A stretch of DNA of 64,000 bases from an uncultured Flavobacteriaceae bacterium (GTDB taxonomy: Bacteria > Bacteroidota > Bacteroidia > Flavobacteriales > Flavobacteriaceae). The DNA is taken from NCBI GenBank assembly GCA_947488345.1, contig CANKZQ010000001.1, positions 1,253,501 to 1,317,500 on the forward strand, given 5' to 3'. A program made the position numbers and the translations under genes. Positions 54,748 to 62,960 of this stretch are shown here, piece after piece. Position 1 is the first letter of the stretch. Each line of letters opens with the position of its first letter. The notes beneath the pieces were generated by a model. It made no database searches, was not told the origin of the DNA, and saw only the letters and a program-made list of their open reading frames with translations.

Positions 54748-55898
54748 AATGCATCATTCACTTTTTGCATAAACGCACCTATTTTCGAAGGCTCTAACCA
54801 TCGTGTTACAATAACAAGGTCTCTTTCTTTATCTATGATGATGAAATTTCCACCAAAGCCAGCAGCATAATATATCTTTTCGGAAAGACCGTTCCAGTGA
54901 CGCTTTCCTTTCTTATTCAACCACCACATATACCCATAATTAACATTTGGTTTAGACGGTTGAATCGCTTTTTCGATCCACGTACTACTCAGCAAACGTT
55001 TTTTATTCCAGACACCATTATTTAAAAATAAGAGTCCGAACCGAGCCATATCCTCGGCAGAAATAAAGAGTCCTGCTCCTGAGTGCCCGCCGCCAGTAAC
55101 TGATTTCATATGTACCCCATCTATTTCCGTCCAAGCGTCTTTATATCCGTGCCATCTCCAAGTTGTAGATGCCCCAATGGGATCCATAATTTCATCTTTC
55201 AACACTTGCGGCAAGGGTTTTCTCCATACATGTGTTAATGAATAAGCGAGCACGTTTACCCGTACATCATTATACTCCATAACGGTGCCTGGCTCGTTCA
55301 ATTTTCTATATTTCCACTCATCCAGGCCTCCTTTTCTTGGAGGGCGGTCTGCCCAATCTTTGCCTCCCCATAATTGTCCTGACCAATCTGAGTTTTGTTG
55401 CAGTAGATGCTCCCATGTAATTTTACTGTTGTGCTCTCCATCAAAAGTACCATCCCAAATATATGTCTCTACTTTATCGTTGATACTTGCAATTAATTGT
55501 TGATCATAAGCTACACCTGCCATTGTAGACAAGAAGCTCTTTGTAACGCTAAAGGTCATATCTACACGTTTTGTATCGCCCCATTTGGCAATGATATAAC
55601 CATCTTTTAGAATCATTCCAGCTGGGCCTCCACGTTTCTTGGTTGGTCCCAAGATTTCATGGAATGGTTCTCTTTCAAATCCTTTGAGAATCGCTCTTCT
55701 CAAGTCCCTAGATCCGGTATATTCATTCGACTTTGCAAAAGAAACGGCTTCAGTCAAGCGCTCTTTATTGATTTTATAAGCTTTCGCGGATTTTTCCTTC
55801 CACTGCTCATTTCGCTCAGGAAAATAATCTAGTTGTTGCGCATAATTGTGCGTAATTGAGCCTATAACAAATAGGGTAAGAAGCAGCTTTTTTTTCAT
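54744..55898 (-). CDS. Beta-lactamase-family (class C-like) serine hydrolase
   Basis: This 384-residue exported protein (signal peptide ending YAQ) has the SxxK motif in SVTKSFLSTMAG (nucleophile Ser and general-base Lys), a Tyr-x-Asn-like segment in VMEYNDVRVN, and the third motif in the C-terminal half (FGGNFIIIDK). It belongs to the penicillin-binding-protein-like serine hydrolases, which include esterases and D-amino-acid peptidases; true beta-lactamase activity is unproven. It converges with the secreted hypothetical gene by 4 bp. Confidence 0.92.
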   Translation of the reverse strand: MKKKLLLTLFVIGSITHNYAQQLDYFPERNEQWKEKSAKAYKINKERLTEAVSFAKSNEYTGSRDLRRAILKGFEREPFHEILGPTKKRGGPAGMILKDGYIIAKWGDTKRVDMTFSVTKSFLSTMAGVAYDQQLIASINDKVETYIWDGTFDGEHNSKITWEHLLQQNSDWSGQLWGGKDWADRPPRKGGLDEWKYRKLNEPGTVMEYNDVRVNVLAYSLTHVWRKPLPQVLKDEIMDPIGASTTWRWHGYKDAWTEIDGVHMKSVTGGGHSGAGLFISAEDMARFGLLFLNNGVWNKKRLLSSTWIEKAIQPSKPNVNYGYMWWLNKKGKRHWNGLSEKIYYAAGFGGNFIIIDKERDLVIVTRWLEPSKIGAFMQKVNDAF

Positions 55899-55944
55899 TT
55901 CGAATCGTCGTTTAAGTTGCCTGAAATTACAATAATTCTTGACA

Positions 55945-56463
55945 TTAATCTAACGTTAATTTTAACAACCAATCTTGTTGTTTATCAGTGCCAATAAAAT
56001 AGGAGTGTTCGCTAAATTTTTCGAAACCATAACGTTCATAAAAGCGAATAGCAGCCTCGTTTTCTTCCCAAACACCCAACCATAAAAATGAGGCGTTCTT
56101 ATTACTTGCAATCCTGATTACCTCAAAAAGTAATTTTTTTCCCACACCTTGTTTTTGAAAAGTGTCTAGCACATAAATCCGCTCTAATTCTATTGTTGTC
56201 TCTTTAAACTGTTCGTTTTGTGCATCGCCTTCATTCAGTTTAAAATACCCTACAAGCACACCATCTAAAAAGGCAAAATAAAAATGACTATTGGGGTTTA
56301 ATATCTCTTTTTTGAGTTGTTTTTCGCTAAAGGCGGATGCCAGATAGATCTTAAAATCATCTGGATTATTATCTTTTTCGAAAGCATCAATAAAAGTTCT
56401 TTTTGCTATCTCAAGCAACTCCCTAAGATCTTTTAATTCACATTTTTTTAAAACAATCATCAT
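55945..56463 (-). CDS. GNAT-family N-acetyltransferase
   Basis: This acetyl-CoA-dependent enzyme of about 172 residues has the acetyl-CoA-binding motif A, LERIYVLDTFQKQGVGKKLL, followed by ASNKNASFLWLGVWEENEAAIRFYERYGFEKFSEH, which is characteristic of GNAT. The N-terminal start is uncertain: successive Met codons at 56478, 56463 and 56460 are possible, and I use 56463. The substrate cannot be assigned. It lies 46 bp upstream of the serine hydrolase on the same strand and diverges from the Lys/Glu-rich gene. Confidence 0.9.
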   Translation of the reverse strand: MMIVLKKCELKDLRELLEIAKRTFIDAFEKDNNPDDFKIYLASAFSEKQLKKEILNPNSHFYFAFLDGVLVGYFKLNEGDAQNEQFKETTIELERIYVLDTFQKQGVGKKLLFEVIRIASNKNASFLWLGVWEENEAAIRFYERYGFEKFSEHSYFIGTDKQQDWLLKLTLD

Positions 56464-56522
56464 ATTTAAAGGCATCAATATAATTAAAACACCGTAATTT
56501 CGTTACTCTTAAAACGCCAATT

Positions 56523-57542
56523 ATGAAATCAAACAAACTACTCCTAACAGTTGTTCTATTCTTTATGGGTCTGTCTTTATTTGCGCAAAAAGTGCATTAT
56601 AAAGATAACTACTACACTATTGTGAAAAGTAAAATATTTCATAGGGGCCATGATGTATATGGAAAGCTCACAAGCGGCGCAAGAGACACCATACACTTAA
56701 TTGCCAAAGAATTGTATTCCGAACGAGGCAAATTAAAAGATAAATATAAAAACGTCCCTAGACGAGAGCGTTATAAGTTACCTGAGGGTTTTTGGAAGGA
56801 AACAGCACCAACGTCAAAAATTGATACCGTTTTTGCCATAAAAGCTACTCCCGAAAACAATCATATAGAAGAAAAGACTAGCAATCTGGTTCAGCAAAAT
56901 GAATCTGCCAAAAAAGTTGCTACTGCAGCCGCTGTTGCAGTTGTTAATGAAGCAACAAAAAATGTCGAAAAGAAAGTTGTAGAAAAAGTGGAGCAAGTTT
57001 CGAAGAAAGAAGAGCACACGGATCAAAAAGAAGAAAAAACTCAGGAAATAGCGAAAGAGAAAGCTGAAAAAACGAAGATGGAGAAAGAGAAAGAAGAGAA
57101 ATCTACTCGCAAAGAAGCAAAAAAAGAGGCTCTAAAGGAAAAAATTGAGCAGCAAAGAGATGATAAAAAGCAAGCTATTGCTCAACTAGCGAGCGAAAAA
57201 GCAGCACGCGAAAAAGCCCAAAAGAAAAAGGAGCAAGAACAATTAGAAGAAGAGCGCGAAAAAGCAGCGCGAAAAAAAGAAAAGGCTCTCAAAAAGAAAG
57301 AAAAAGAGGAAAAGGAACGTGAACGCGAACAGCAAAAAATAGCGAAAGAAAAAAAGAAAAAAGAAAAAGCCATTAGTAACCATAAGTCTGCGCAGAAAAA
57401 ATTAGAAAAAGCCGAAAAGAAATATAAGAAGCTAAAAGAAAAAGGAGAACTTTCTCCGATTGAAGAAGCAGAATGGCTTGAGAAAATAGAAAAATTGAAA
57501 GAGAAAGTGACGCAGCGTGAAAAAAAGATGCGGAAATCGTAA
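56523..57542 (+). CDS. Secreted Lys/Glu-rich coiled-coil protein
   Basis: This 339-residue protein has a signal peptide (residues ~1-21, LFAQ). A globular segment (~22-95; YYTIVKSKIFHRGHDVYGKL, LPEGFWKE) is followed by a Lys/Glu/Ala-rich helical repeat region (~120-335) with many KEK, EKE and KKK stretches. The composition predicts a long, highly charged coiled coil. Such regions may act as a spacer or stalk, or interact with the peptidoglycan or nucleic acid. The coding frame is real, because the signal peptide and globular part precede the low-complexity tail, but no family was recognised. It converges with the GH5 gene. Confidence 0.78.
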   Translation: MKSNKLLLTVVLFFMGLSLFAQKVHYKDNYYTIVKSKIFHRGHDVYGKLTSGARDTIHLIAKELYSERGKLKDKYKNVPRRERYKLPEGFWKETAPTSKIDTVFAIKATPENNHIEEKTSNLVQQNESAKKVATAAAVAVVNEATKNVEKKVVEKVEQVSKKEEHTDQKEEKTQEIAKEKAEKTKMEKEKEEKSTRKEAKKEALKEKIEQQRDDKKQAIAQLASEKAAREKAQKKKEQEQLEEEREKAARKKEKALKKKEKEEKEREREQQKIAKEKKKKEKAISNHKSAQKKLEKAEKKYKKLKEKGELSPIEEAEWLEKIEKLKEKVTQREKKMRKS

Positions 57543-57563
57543 TTTTCTCAATACAATGTGCAG

Positions 57564-58595
57564 TTAGTATTCTTTATTCTTGCTACGAATTTCTTGTCGA
57601 ACTAATTTTCCTGAAGTCGTCAAATTGTTTTCCTGCCAGTTACCAGTTGCGCTAGCGTTGGGCTTTAAAGCTGCGGCTAATTCTTCTTTGTCGGCAATTG
57701 ACCAATTACATGACGAGATTTTATGCGTATCTAAAAAGGTCCACCAACGTTTCGATTCATCGGCATCAATACTTCCATCACCCGAAGCTTCTGTGGTTCC
57801 ATATTCTGTCACAAATAAGGCGATATCGTTATTTATTGCTGATAACGCGATATTCCGTAAATTCTCCTTATGAGTCGCCGCATAGTAGTGTAAAGTATAA
57901 GCCACATTGTCATCATTAATCTTCTGACCGATGACATCGTCTACATTTTGAGACCAATTACGAGTACCACAAATGATCAAATTATCGGGTGCATGCTTAC
58001 GAATTTCGGTAATTACTGCTTCATGATAGGGCTTCAACACATCCGTCCAAGAAACATCTAAAGGTTCATTATAGGTTTCAAAAATGACATTCGGGTAGGC
58101 CCCATATTTCTGTGCCATTTCTCCGAAAAATGCTTTTGCTGCTTCAAGATGATCCTCTCCGTGATGATCATGCCAATCAATAATAACGTATATCCCTTCT
58201 GCAATAGCAGCATCAACTACAGCGATTACTTTGGCTTTTTCCTGTGCTGGATTCGTTAAATATCCATCATGTTCGACGGCCATGGCCGCTCGCACTACTG
58301 TACATTTCCAATCATCCTTGAGCCACTTTACTGTTTCACGATTATAGTATTTGCCAATCCATTGACTCCAAAATAAAGACATCCCGCGTAATTGAATGGC
58401 GTTTCCATTTTTATCAACGATCTTATTTCCTGAAACTTTTAGTTTCCCATATTCTTCAACTACCGAAGTAAATTCATTTTGAGGCACTTCGTTTTCACCA
58501 GAAACTTCATCTGAAGAAGAACTTCCGCAAGACATCAACATAATAATTAAGACTACAAGTAAAGAATAACGAACTCTAGAAAGTTTTAAAGACAT
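57564..58595 (-). CDS. Glycoside hydrolase family 5 lipoprotein
   Basis: This 343-residue GH5-type endoglucanase-like enzyme has a lipoprotein signal (VVLIIMLMSCGSSSSD). The TIM-barrel motifs are present: IQLRGMSLFWSQW at the N-terminal strand, YVIIDWHDHHGEDH, the acid/base Glu in NVIFETYNEPLDVSW and the nucleophile Glu in LFVTEYGTTEASG. It probably degrades beta-1,4 or related glucans at the cell surface. I use the ATG at 58595, since upstream MKIKG is short and non-signal-like. It lies 63 bp downstream of radA on the same strand. Confidence 0.93.
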   Translation of the reverse strand: MSLKLSRVRYSLLVVLIIMLMSCGSSSSDEVSGENEVPQNEFTSVVEEYGKLKVSGNKIVDKNGNAIQLRGMSLFWSQWIGKYYNRETVKWLKDDWKCTVVRAAMAVEHDGYLTNPAQEKAKVIAVVDAAIAEGIYVIIDWHDHHGEDHLEAAKAFFGEMAQKYGAYPNVIFETYNEPLDVSWTDVLKPYHEAVITEIRKHAPDNLIICGTRNWSQNVDDVIGQKINDDNVAYTLHYYAATHKENLRNIALSAINNDIALFVTEYGTTEASGDGSIDADESKRWWTFLDTHKISSCNWSIADKEELAAALKPNASATGNWQENNLTTSGKLVRQEIRSKNKEY

Positions 58596-58658
58596 TCCTT
58601 TTATTTTCAATGAACGTCTAAAATACGAAGAAATATGGCGCTTTCAGCTATAAAAACT

Positions 58659-60014
58659 TCAAAACAACTGTTGATAAACTTCTTCAATCTTTGAAACCAA
58701 GACAACTTTAATTTTATAGTTGCTTTTAGCAATCTTGTTAAATTTAGAAACTATGATGGTAGAAAACCCAAGCTTTTCGGCTTCCAAAATTCGTTGATCT
58801 ATCCGATTTACAGGGCGAATTTCTCCAGCTAGACCAACCTCTGCGGCAAAACAAGTGTCTTGCGCAATAGCATCATCTTCATTTGATGATAAAATAGAGG
58901 CAACGACCGCCAAGTCTATCGCTGGATCATCGACAGAAATACCACCAGCAATATTTAAGAATACATCTTTAGCACCTAAACGGAAGCCTGCACGCTTCTC
59001 TAATACTGCCAAGATCATATTTAATCGTTTAATGTTATATCCTGTAGCCGAACGTTGTGGTGTGCCATAGACAGCAGTGCTCACTAAGGCTTGAACTTCT
59101 ATCATTAAGGGTCGCATCCCTTCTAAAGTTGCGGCAATAGCCGTTCCGCTTAAGGATTCATCTTTTTCAGATATTAAGATCTCTGAAGGATTTTCAACTT
59201 CCCGTAAACCAACACTTTGCATTTCATAAATACCCAATTCAGCCGTCGAACCAAAACGATTCTTTTGTGCTCTTAAAATGCGATAGGTATGATTTCTATC
59301 ACCTTCAAACTGTAAGACAACATCGACCATATGTTCTAGAATTTTGGGTCCGGCGATTGTACCTTCCTTGGTAATATGACCAATTAATACCACTGGTGTA
59401 GATGTTTCCTTGGCAAATTTGATCAGTTCGGCAGTGGTCTCGCGTATTTGAGAAATACTGCCGGGAGAAGCGTCAATAGATTCGGTATGGAGGGTTTGAA
59501 TAGAATCAATCACTACCACATCAGGATCTACCTCTTCAATCGTTTTGAAAATATTCTGTGTTTTGGTTTCTGTGAGAATGAGGCAATCGGTATTTTGATC
59601 ATTCAACCGCTCTGCGCGCATTTTAATCTGCGACTGACTTTCTTCTCCAGAAACGTACAGTACCTTTCTATGAATACTCAAGGCCACTTGTAAGAGTAAG
59701 GTCGACTTTCCAATACCTGGTTCACCTCCCAATAAGGTCATAGATCCTTTTACTAAACCACCACCAAGAACACGATTGAGTTCATTGTTTTTGGTATCTA
59801 TTCGATCTTCTTCATTGATCGCAATCTCATTTATTTTTAGTGCCTTCGATACTCTTTTAGTTGGGCTTGTCTGTTTCCAACTGCGTTTTTCTTCTTTTTG
59901 AATGACTTCTTCAACAATGGTATTCCACTCATTACATGCGGTACATTTACCCACCCACTTTGCATACTGTGTTCCACAATTTTGACAGAAAAAAGAAGTC
60001 TTCGTTTTAGCCAT
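58659..60014 (-). CDS. radA: DNA repair protein RadA
   Basis: RadA is a RecA-related ATPase that promotes branch migration in recombination. The 451-residue protein has an N-terminal C4 zinc finger (FCQNCGTQYAKW, GKCTACNEW), Walker A GGEPGIGKSTLLLQ, Walker B-like VVVIDSIQTLH, the RadA-specific KNRFG motif in RAQKNRFGSTAELG and a C-terminal Lon-like domain. It is the last gene of the queD-lpxH-radA cluster and overlaps lpxH by 8 bp. Confidence 0.96.
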   Translation of the reverse strand: MAKTKTSFFCQNCGTQYAKWVGKCTACNEWNTIVEEVIQKEEKRSWKQTSPTKRVSKALKINEIAINEEDRIDTKNNELNRVLGGGLVKGSMTLLGGEPGIGKSTLLLQVALSIHRKVLYVSGEESQSQIKMRAERLNDQNTDCLILTETKTQNIFKTIEEVDPDVVVIDSIQTLHTESIDASPGSISQIRETTAELIKFAKETSTPVVLIGHITKEGTIAGPKILEHMVDVVLQFEGDRNHTYRILRAQKNRFGSTAELGIYEMQSVGLREVENPSEILISEKDESLSGTAIAATLEGMRPLMIEVQALVSTAVYGTPQRSATGYNIKRLNMILAVLEKRAGFRLGAKDVFLNIAGGISVDDPAIDLAVVASILSSNEDDAIAQDTCFAAEVGLAGEIRPVNRIDQRILEAEKLGFSTIIVSKFNKIAKSNYKIKVVLVSKIEEVYQQLF

Positions 60015-60765
60015 TCTTCAATTCTGTTTTATCTCCGTCAAAAACGGCATATGTAAAATGAGAAATCCAGTCGCCAGTATTGATATATGAACTATTTTCA
60101 CTGAGTGTAATAGTCATTGGCAAATGCCGATGTCCGAATAAAAAATAATCATAGTGTTTACTTTCTAATTTGCGTTTACAATACTGCACGAGCCATTCAT
60201 TATCTTCTCCTAAAAATTTGGCGTCTTCATCACCCGAAATCAGTTTGTTTTTCGTCGATAGGTATTGTGCAAATCGCATTCCGATATCTGGATGTAACCA
60301 ACGATACAACCATTGGGCAAAACCATTTGTAAACACTTTTTTCATACGCTTATATCCTTTATCTCCAGGACCCAGCCCATCTCCATGACCAATTAAAAAG
60401 ATCTTTTCATTCGCTGTAAACTCTAAAGGTTTATGATGCACAGGAATAAGCAGTTCTTTTTCAAAATAATCAAGCATCCACAAATCGTGGTTTCCCACAA
60501 AAAAATGTATAGCAATTCCGCTATCTCGAATCTCAGCTAATTTACCTAGTACACGCACAAATCCTTTCGGAACCACTGTTTTATACTCATACCAGCAATC
60601 AAACAAGTCACCTAACAAAAATAGTACCTCAGCATCTTTTTTTATTACATCCAACCACGCAATGAATTTCTTTTCACGCGCTACGCTCTCTGCATGATTT
60701 GGAATACCAAAATGCTGATCAGAAGCGAAATAAATCTTTTTATTATCGGTTAGTTGTATATCCAT
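60007..60765 (-). CDS. lpxH: UDP-2,3-diacylglucosamine diphosphatase
   Basis: LpxH hydrolyses UDP-2,3-diacylglucosamine to lipid X in lipid A synthesis. The 252-residue metallophosphoesterase has the two-metal motifs: IYFASDQHFG (Asp, His), LLGDLFDCWYEY (Asp), HFFVGNHDLWML (Asn, His), LIGHGDGLG and FGHRHLPM (His). It is a cytoplasmic peripheral enzyme. It follows queD by 35 bp and overlaps radA by 8 bp, indicating one operon. The annotation fits flavobacterial LpxH-type proteins; the residual ambiguity is with other calcineurin-like phosphoesterases. Confidence 0.92.
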   Translation of the reverse strand: MDIQLTDNKKIYFASDQHFGIPNHAESVAREKKFIAWLDVIKKDAEVLFLLGDLFDCWYEYKTVVPKGFVRVLGKLAEIRDSGIAIHFFVGNHDLWMLDYFEKELLIPVHHKPLEFTANEKIFLIGHGDGLGPGDKGYKRMKKVFTNGFAQWLYRWLHPDIGMRFAQYLSTKNKLISGDEDAKFLGEDNEWLVQYCKRKLESKHYDYFLFGHRHLPMTITLSENSSYINTGDWISHFTYAVFDGDKTELKNG

Positions 60766-60800
60766 TATTTATTTGAAGGAGTCAAAAACGACACTTAGTA

Positions 60801-61250
60801 TTATTGATCGCTTGCGTACCATTCGGCATAAGAATTTTGTGTTTCATATAACTTTAGTGAATGCAATTTAACAGATTCTGGTAACTTAGCACTAATCAGT
60901 TTCGCAAAATCTATAATCATATTTTCACTGGTGGGTTGATAATCAACTAAAATTACTTTGGGTGAGTGTGGTCTAATTTTTTCAGCCAATTCTTTGTGTG
61001 GCGAATTTTCATTAAGCACAGTCGCATGATCAAAAATATCGACAATTTCCTCATTTACAATTTTCTTCAAATCTCCAAAATCTAGAACCATTCCGTTTTT
61101 TACATGTTCGGCATCTTCAATAGGAGAACCTATGACTGTTACATACAACTGGTAGCTATGTCCGTGTACATTTTTGCACTTACCGTCATATCCATAAAGG
61201 GCATGTGCCGTTTCAAAATCAAAATGCTTCGTAATTCTTATCTTACTCAT
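60801..61250 (-). CDS. queD: 6-carboxy-5,6,7,8-tetrahydropterin synthase
   Basis: QueD converts dihydroneopterin triphosphate to 6-carboxy-tetrahydropterin, an early step of queuosine synthesis. The 149-residue protein carries FETAHALYG (zinc His), the nucleophile Cys and zinc His pair in KCKNVHGHSYQLYV, VLDFGDLKKIV and DHATVLNEN. It is the first gene of the minus-strand cluster with lpxH and radA. A consensus promoter is located inside the 3' end of kbl, 80 bp upstream. Confidence 0.94.
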   Translation of the reverse strand: MSKIRITKHFDFETAHALYGYDGKCKNVHGHSYQLYVTVIGSPIEDAEHVKNGMVLDFGDLKKIVNEEIVDIFDHATVLNENSPHKELAEKIRPHSPKVILVDYQPTSENMIIDFAKLISAKLPESVKLHSLKLYETQNSYAEWYASDQ

Positions 61251-61329
61251 AATTGGTCGGTTTATACCAACAACATATTGTATGTCTTGTTAATTTTCTT
61301 GTTGTGATCACATCGCTTAAACACCTAAG

Positions 61330-61357
61330 CAAAAGTAGGGATTTAAATCACATTCAA
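61330..61357 (-). promoter_or_regulatory. Consensus Bacteroidetes promoter for queD-lpxH-radA
   Basis: On the minus strand, TTG (61357-61355), a 17-bp spacer and TACTTTTG (61337-61330) match the Bacteroidetes sigma-ABfr consensus TTG/TAnnTTTG. The -33 part lies in the kbl 3' end. The transcript would have a leader of about 70 bases before queD. Confidence 0.6.
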
Positions 61358-62536
61358 TTGTTTTCCTATTTTTGTAAAAGCGACAATGGCTTTATCTAGA
61401 TGCTCTTTAGTATGAGCCGCAGATAACTGTACGCGTATTCGAGCTTTTTCTTTTGGTACTACTGGAAAGAAAAATCCAATAACATAAATACCTTCTTCTA
61501 ACAGGGCATTCGCCATATCTTGAGATAATTTAGCGTCATACAACATCACAGGAACAATCGCCGCATCTGCACCTACCAAATCAAAGCCTGCGTCTTCCAT
61601 TCCTTTACGGAAATAAGCAGTATTTGATTCTAGTTTATCTCGCAAAGAAGTGTCATTTTCTAACATTTCAAATACTTTTAAAGAGGCTCCAACAATGGCT
61701 GGAGCTAATGAATTCGAAAACAAATAAGGTCTAGAGCGTTGACGTAAAATTTCAATAATTTCTTTCTTTGCCGTGGTATAACCTCCCATGGCACCCCCCA
61801 TCGCTTTTCCTAATGTTCCGGTAACAATATCTACTCTATCGAGTACTCGCTTCAATTCTAAAGTTCCTCTACCTGTCTTACCAATAAACCCAGTAGCATG
61901 ACATTCATCTACCATTACCATAGCATCATACTTATCTGCCAAATCACATATTTTATCAAGACTAGCAACAATACCATCCATGGAGAACACACCATCGGTT
62001 ACGATTATTTTGAAACGTGCACCTGCTTCATTCGCTTCGATTAATCGTGCTTCCAATTCTTCCATGTCGTTATTTTGATAGCGATAACGAGCCGCTTTAC
62101 ACAAGCGAACACCATCAATAATGGATGCGTGATTTAAGCTATCAGAAATAATGGCATCTTCCTTACCCAAGAGCGGTTCGAAAACTCCACCATTAGCATC
62201 GAAAGCCGCCGCGTATAAAATAGTATCTTCAAAACCATAAAAATCGGCAATTTTCTGCTCTAACTTTTTATGAATATCTTGAGTTCCACAAATAAATCGT
62301 ACCGATGACATTCCGAAACCATGCGTGTCCATGGTATCTTTCGCTGCTTGAATCACCTCAGGATGGTTTGACAATCCTAGGTAATTATTCGCACAAAAGT
62401 TAATGACTTTTTCGCCAGTTGAAATAGTGATTTCGGCATCTTGTGATGATGTAATAACCCGTTCTCTCTTATATAAACCGGCTTCTTTTATAGCTATTAA
62501 TTCCTCTTGTAAATGTTGTTTTATATTCGAATACAT
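61343..62536 (-). CDS. kbl: Glycine C-acetyltransferase (2-amino-3-ketobutyrate CoA ligase)
   Basis: Kbl cleaves 2-amino-3-oxobutanoate to glycine and acetyl-CoA in threonine breakdown. The 397-residue fold-type I PLP enzyme has [32 protein letters not shown], the Asp/His pair in [19 protein letters not shown] and the PLP Lys in [13 protein letters not shown]. The length and sequence fit Kbl rather than KAS-type 8-amino-7-oxononanoate synthase, although the two are close relatives. It is divergent from the small conserved gene at 62604. Confidence 0.94.
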   Translation of the reverse strand: MYSNIKQHLQEELIAIKEAGLYKRERVITSSQDAEITISTGEKVINFCANNYLGLSNHPEVIQAAKDTMDTHGFGMSSVRFICGTQDIHKKLEQKIADFYGFEDTILYAAAFDANGGVFEPLLGKEDAIISDSLNHASIIDGVRLCKAARYRYQNNDMEELEARLIEANEAGARFKIIVTDGVFSMDGIVASLDKICDLADKYDAMVMVDECHATGFIGKTGRGTLELKRVLDRVDIVTGTLGKAMGGAMGGYTTAKKEIIEILRQRSRPYLFSNSLAPAIVGASLKVFEMLENDTSLRDKLESNTAYFRKGMEDAGFDLVGADAAIVPVMLYDAKLSQDMANALLEEGIYVIGFFFPVVPKEKARIRVQLSAAHTKEHLDKAIVAFTKIGKQLNVI

Positions 62537-62550
62537 AGATTTATTTTTAG

Positions 62551-62558
62551 CAAAGATA
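62551..62558 (-). promoter_or_regulatory. -7 promoter element of kbl (TATCTTTG)
   Basis: On the minus strand TATCTTTG matches TAnnTTTG and lies 14 bp upstream of the kbl ATG. The -33 motif is not obvious. Confidence 0.45.
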
Positions 62559-62579
62559 GTCAGGTTTTATAAAACGATG

Positions 62580-62587
62580 TACCTTTG
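62580..62587 (+). promoter_or_regulatory. -7 promoter element (TACCTTTG) of the 62604 gene
   Basis: TACCTTTG matches TAnnTTTG and lies 16 bp before the ATG at 62604; the same motif sequence serves sdhC. Confidence 0.5.
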
Positions 62588-62603
62588 CTTTTTAATATTT
62601 TTT

Positions 62604-62960
62604 ATGGCGAGAGACGAACAATTAAAAGAACGATGGGAAACCCTCAAAATGAGGTTGACTGAACAATTTGCCGAAGGTGAAGACTTAGATATTGATGGCA
62701 TCATTTATTTGGTTGGAGTTCAAGAATTGGGGCAAGGATATCGCAGTTTTAAAAAAGATGAGAAGGTAAATTTAATGCATATTGCCATTTGCAGGTTGTT
62801 AGAGCCCCTTGGATACTATGCTTTTGATTTTTTCGATGCAGACGGATGGCCTCATTATAAAATAGTGGAAGAATTACCCACATTAAAGCCTGGAGAACAA
62901 ACCATCATGATGAAAGAGGCGATTGTAACCTATTTTATAGAAAAAGAGGTTATTTCTTAA
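62604..62960 (+). CDS. Conserved small protein of unknown function
   Basis: This 118-residue cytoplasmic protein (MARDEQLKERWETLKMRLTE) has no signal peptide or transmembrane helix. A frame opening at 62403 runs antisense to kbl and is rejected; the ATG at 62604 has a -7 element at a suitable distance. The sequence includes DGIIYLVGVQELGQG, an amphipathic helix (VNLMHIAICRLLEPLGYYAF) and FDADGWPHYKIVEELPTL. I do not recognise a family with confidence. Its stop overlaps the dprA stop, convergently, by 4 bp. Confidence 0.8.
   Translation: MARDEQLKERWETLKMRLTEQFAEGEDLDIDGIIYLVGVQELGQGYRSFKKDEKVNLMHIAICRLLEPLGYYAFDFFDADGWPHYKIVEELPTLKPGEQTIMMKEAIVTYFIEKEVIS

Noticed and set aside
54744-55898. 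Antibiotic-resistance beta-lactamase
   Set aside because: Only the general SxxK serine-hydrolase features are visible; this large family contains many esterases and peptidases, so a resistance claim is not supported.
62403-62603. Extended N-terminus for the 62604 gene
   Set aside because: It overlaps kbl antisense and the -7 elements; the residues are hydrophobic and Cys-rich without family character, while ATG 62604 gives a normal N-terminus.
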